Below are positions 63,656 through 64,000 of a stretch of DNA of 64,000 bases, in pieces (within the stretch, counting starts at the first letter, position 1; each line of letters opens with the position of its first letter). The DNA is from Lichenicola cladoniae (GTDB taxonomy: Bacteria > Pseudomonadota > Alphaproteobacteria > Acetobacterales > Acetobacteraceae). The DNA lies in assembly GCF_013201075.1 (NCBI RefSeq), contig NZ_CP053708.1, positions 1,863,501 to 1,927,500 of the forward strand, written 5' to 3'. The notes beneath the pieces are model-generated. The model did no database searches, was not told where the DNA came from, and saw only the letters and a program-made list of their open reading frames with translations. The position numbers were made by a program, and so were the translations under genes.

Positions 63656-64000
63656 ATGGATAGAGGCGAGGATCCAGGGCCGCCGGCCCTGGAGATGAAG
63701 GGTATCTCGAAAACATTTCCGGGCGTGCGCGCACTTGCCAGCGTCGAGCTCAAGGCCTGGGGTGGCGAGATCCTGGCGCTGATGGGCGAGAACGGCGCCG
63801 GCAAATCGACCCTGATGAAGATCCTGTCCGGCGCCTACCAGGCCGACCCGGGCGGCGAGATCAAGGTGTTCGGCAAGCCGATCAGCATCGGCAGTCCGCA
63901 GGCGGCCAAGCAGGCAGGCATCGCCATCATCTACCAGGAGCTGGCGCTGGCGCCGAACCTCACGGTGTCGGAAAACATCCATCTCGGCAACGAGATGAGC
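63656..64000 (+). CDS. Sugar ABC transporter ATP-binding protein, CUT2/RbsA type (3' end outside window)
   Basis: The first 115 codons of a longer gene are visible. The start ATG 63656 has GGGGA just upstream; ATG 63638 in the same frame would add six residues. [52 protein letters not shown] shows Walker A (GENGAGKST) and [23 protein letters not shown] shows the Q-loop, both highly typical of the duplicated RbsA/MglA/XylG ATPases. These power CUT2 uptake of ribose, xylose, galactose and similar sugars. It is a different type from the CUT1 system at 15465-18426 and cannot serve as its missing ATPase on family grounds. Confidence 0.9.
   Translation, partial: MDRGEDPGPPALEMKGISKTFPGVRALASVELKAWGGEILALMGENGAGKSTLMKILSGAYQADPGGEIKVFGKPISIGSPQAAKQAGIAIIYQELALAPNLTVSENIHLGNEMS

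Noticed and set aside
63635-63982. 115-codon minus-strand ORF at the window end
   Set aside because: It is the antisense shadow of the RbsA-type ATPase, whose Walker A and Q-loop are plain on the plus strand.

Overview
The window reads as the chromosome of a GC-rich alphaproteobacterium, most likely an Acetobacteraceae-type organism. I infer this from the gene orders aminotransferase-hom-glpX-recJ and recG / sdhE-mfd, the strong GC bias at third codon positions, and the overall repertoire (TonB receptors, cold-shock proteins, class II fructose bisphosphatase). No 16S gene is present, so the family-level guess is an inference.

Layout. 1-4922: housekeeping run (end of a class I/II aminotransferase, hom, glpX, recJ) followed by tRNA-Glu(TTC). 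5060-12110: an AT-richer accessory island directly 3' of that tRNA. It holds a type I restriction-modification locus (hsdR broken by one in-frame TGA, intact hsdM and hsdS) between stretches with no recognisable gene, and a decayed gene for a small secreted protein. 12282-20684: a LacI-type regulator divergent from a seven-gene sugar or polyol uptake and catabolism operon (two Gfo/Idh dehydrogenases, two xylose-isomerase-like TIM barrels, a CUT1 binding protein and two permeases, but no ATPase), with a perfect 16-bp palindromic operator between them. 20681-30048: a convergent nine-gene minus-strand cluster, the most interesting part of the window. It holds an HD-like protein, a methyltransferase, a Gfo/Idh dehydrogenase, a zinc-ribbon metallo-beta-lactamase-fold protein, a YcaO enzyme, a TIM-barrel isomerase, a GT4 glycosyltransferase, a PIG-L deacetylase and, after a 118-bp gap, GalE. 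Eight of the nine are translationally coupled, and the set looks like a biosynthetic pathway for an undescribed glycosylated small molecule or modified peptide.

30497-42808 is mixed: a small lipoprotein, DUF427, SDR, DUF1345, two cold-shock genes, hemolysin III-like, a secreted phospholipase C-like phosphoesterase, an orphan amino-acid-type binding protein, a PuuE-type deacetylase, an LpxR-like lipid A deacylase and a GAF-GGDEF-EAL protein. 42862-48921: recG, sdhE and mfd. 48994-54342: a cell-surface glycan type locus (GT2, VTT-domain protein, two large membrane proteins, frameshifted FkbM methyltransferase), AT-richer in its second half. 54364-64000: a secreted protein, a bile-acid-symporter-like carrier, and a TonB receptor divergent from an exported amine-oxidising module (Tat-exported flavoenzyme, cytochrome c, exported RidA). 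After these come a DsbA/FrnE-like protein, a TrpD2-like protein and the start of a CUT2 sugar ABC ATPase that runs off the end.

Three genes (hsdR, a secreted small protein, fkbM) carry nonsense or frameshift lesions, all in the AT-rich accessory parts. All functional calls come from reading motifs by eye, and no database search was possible.
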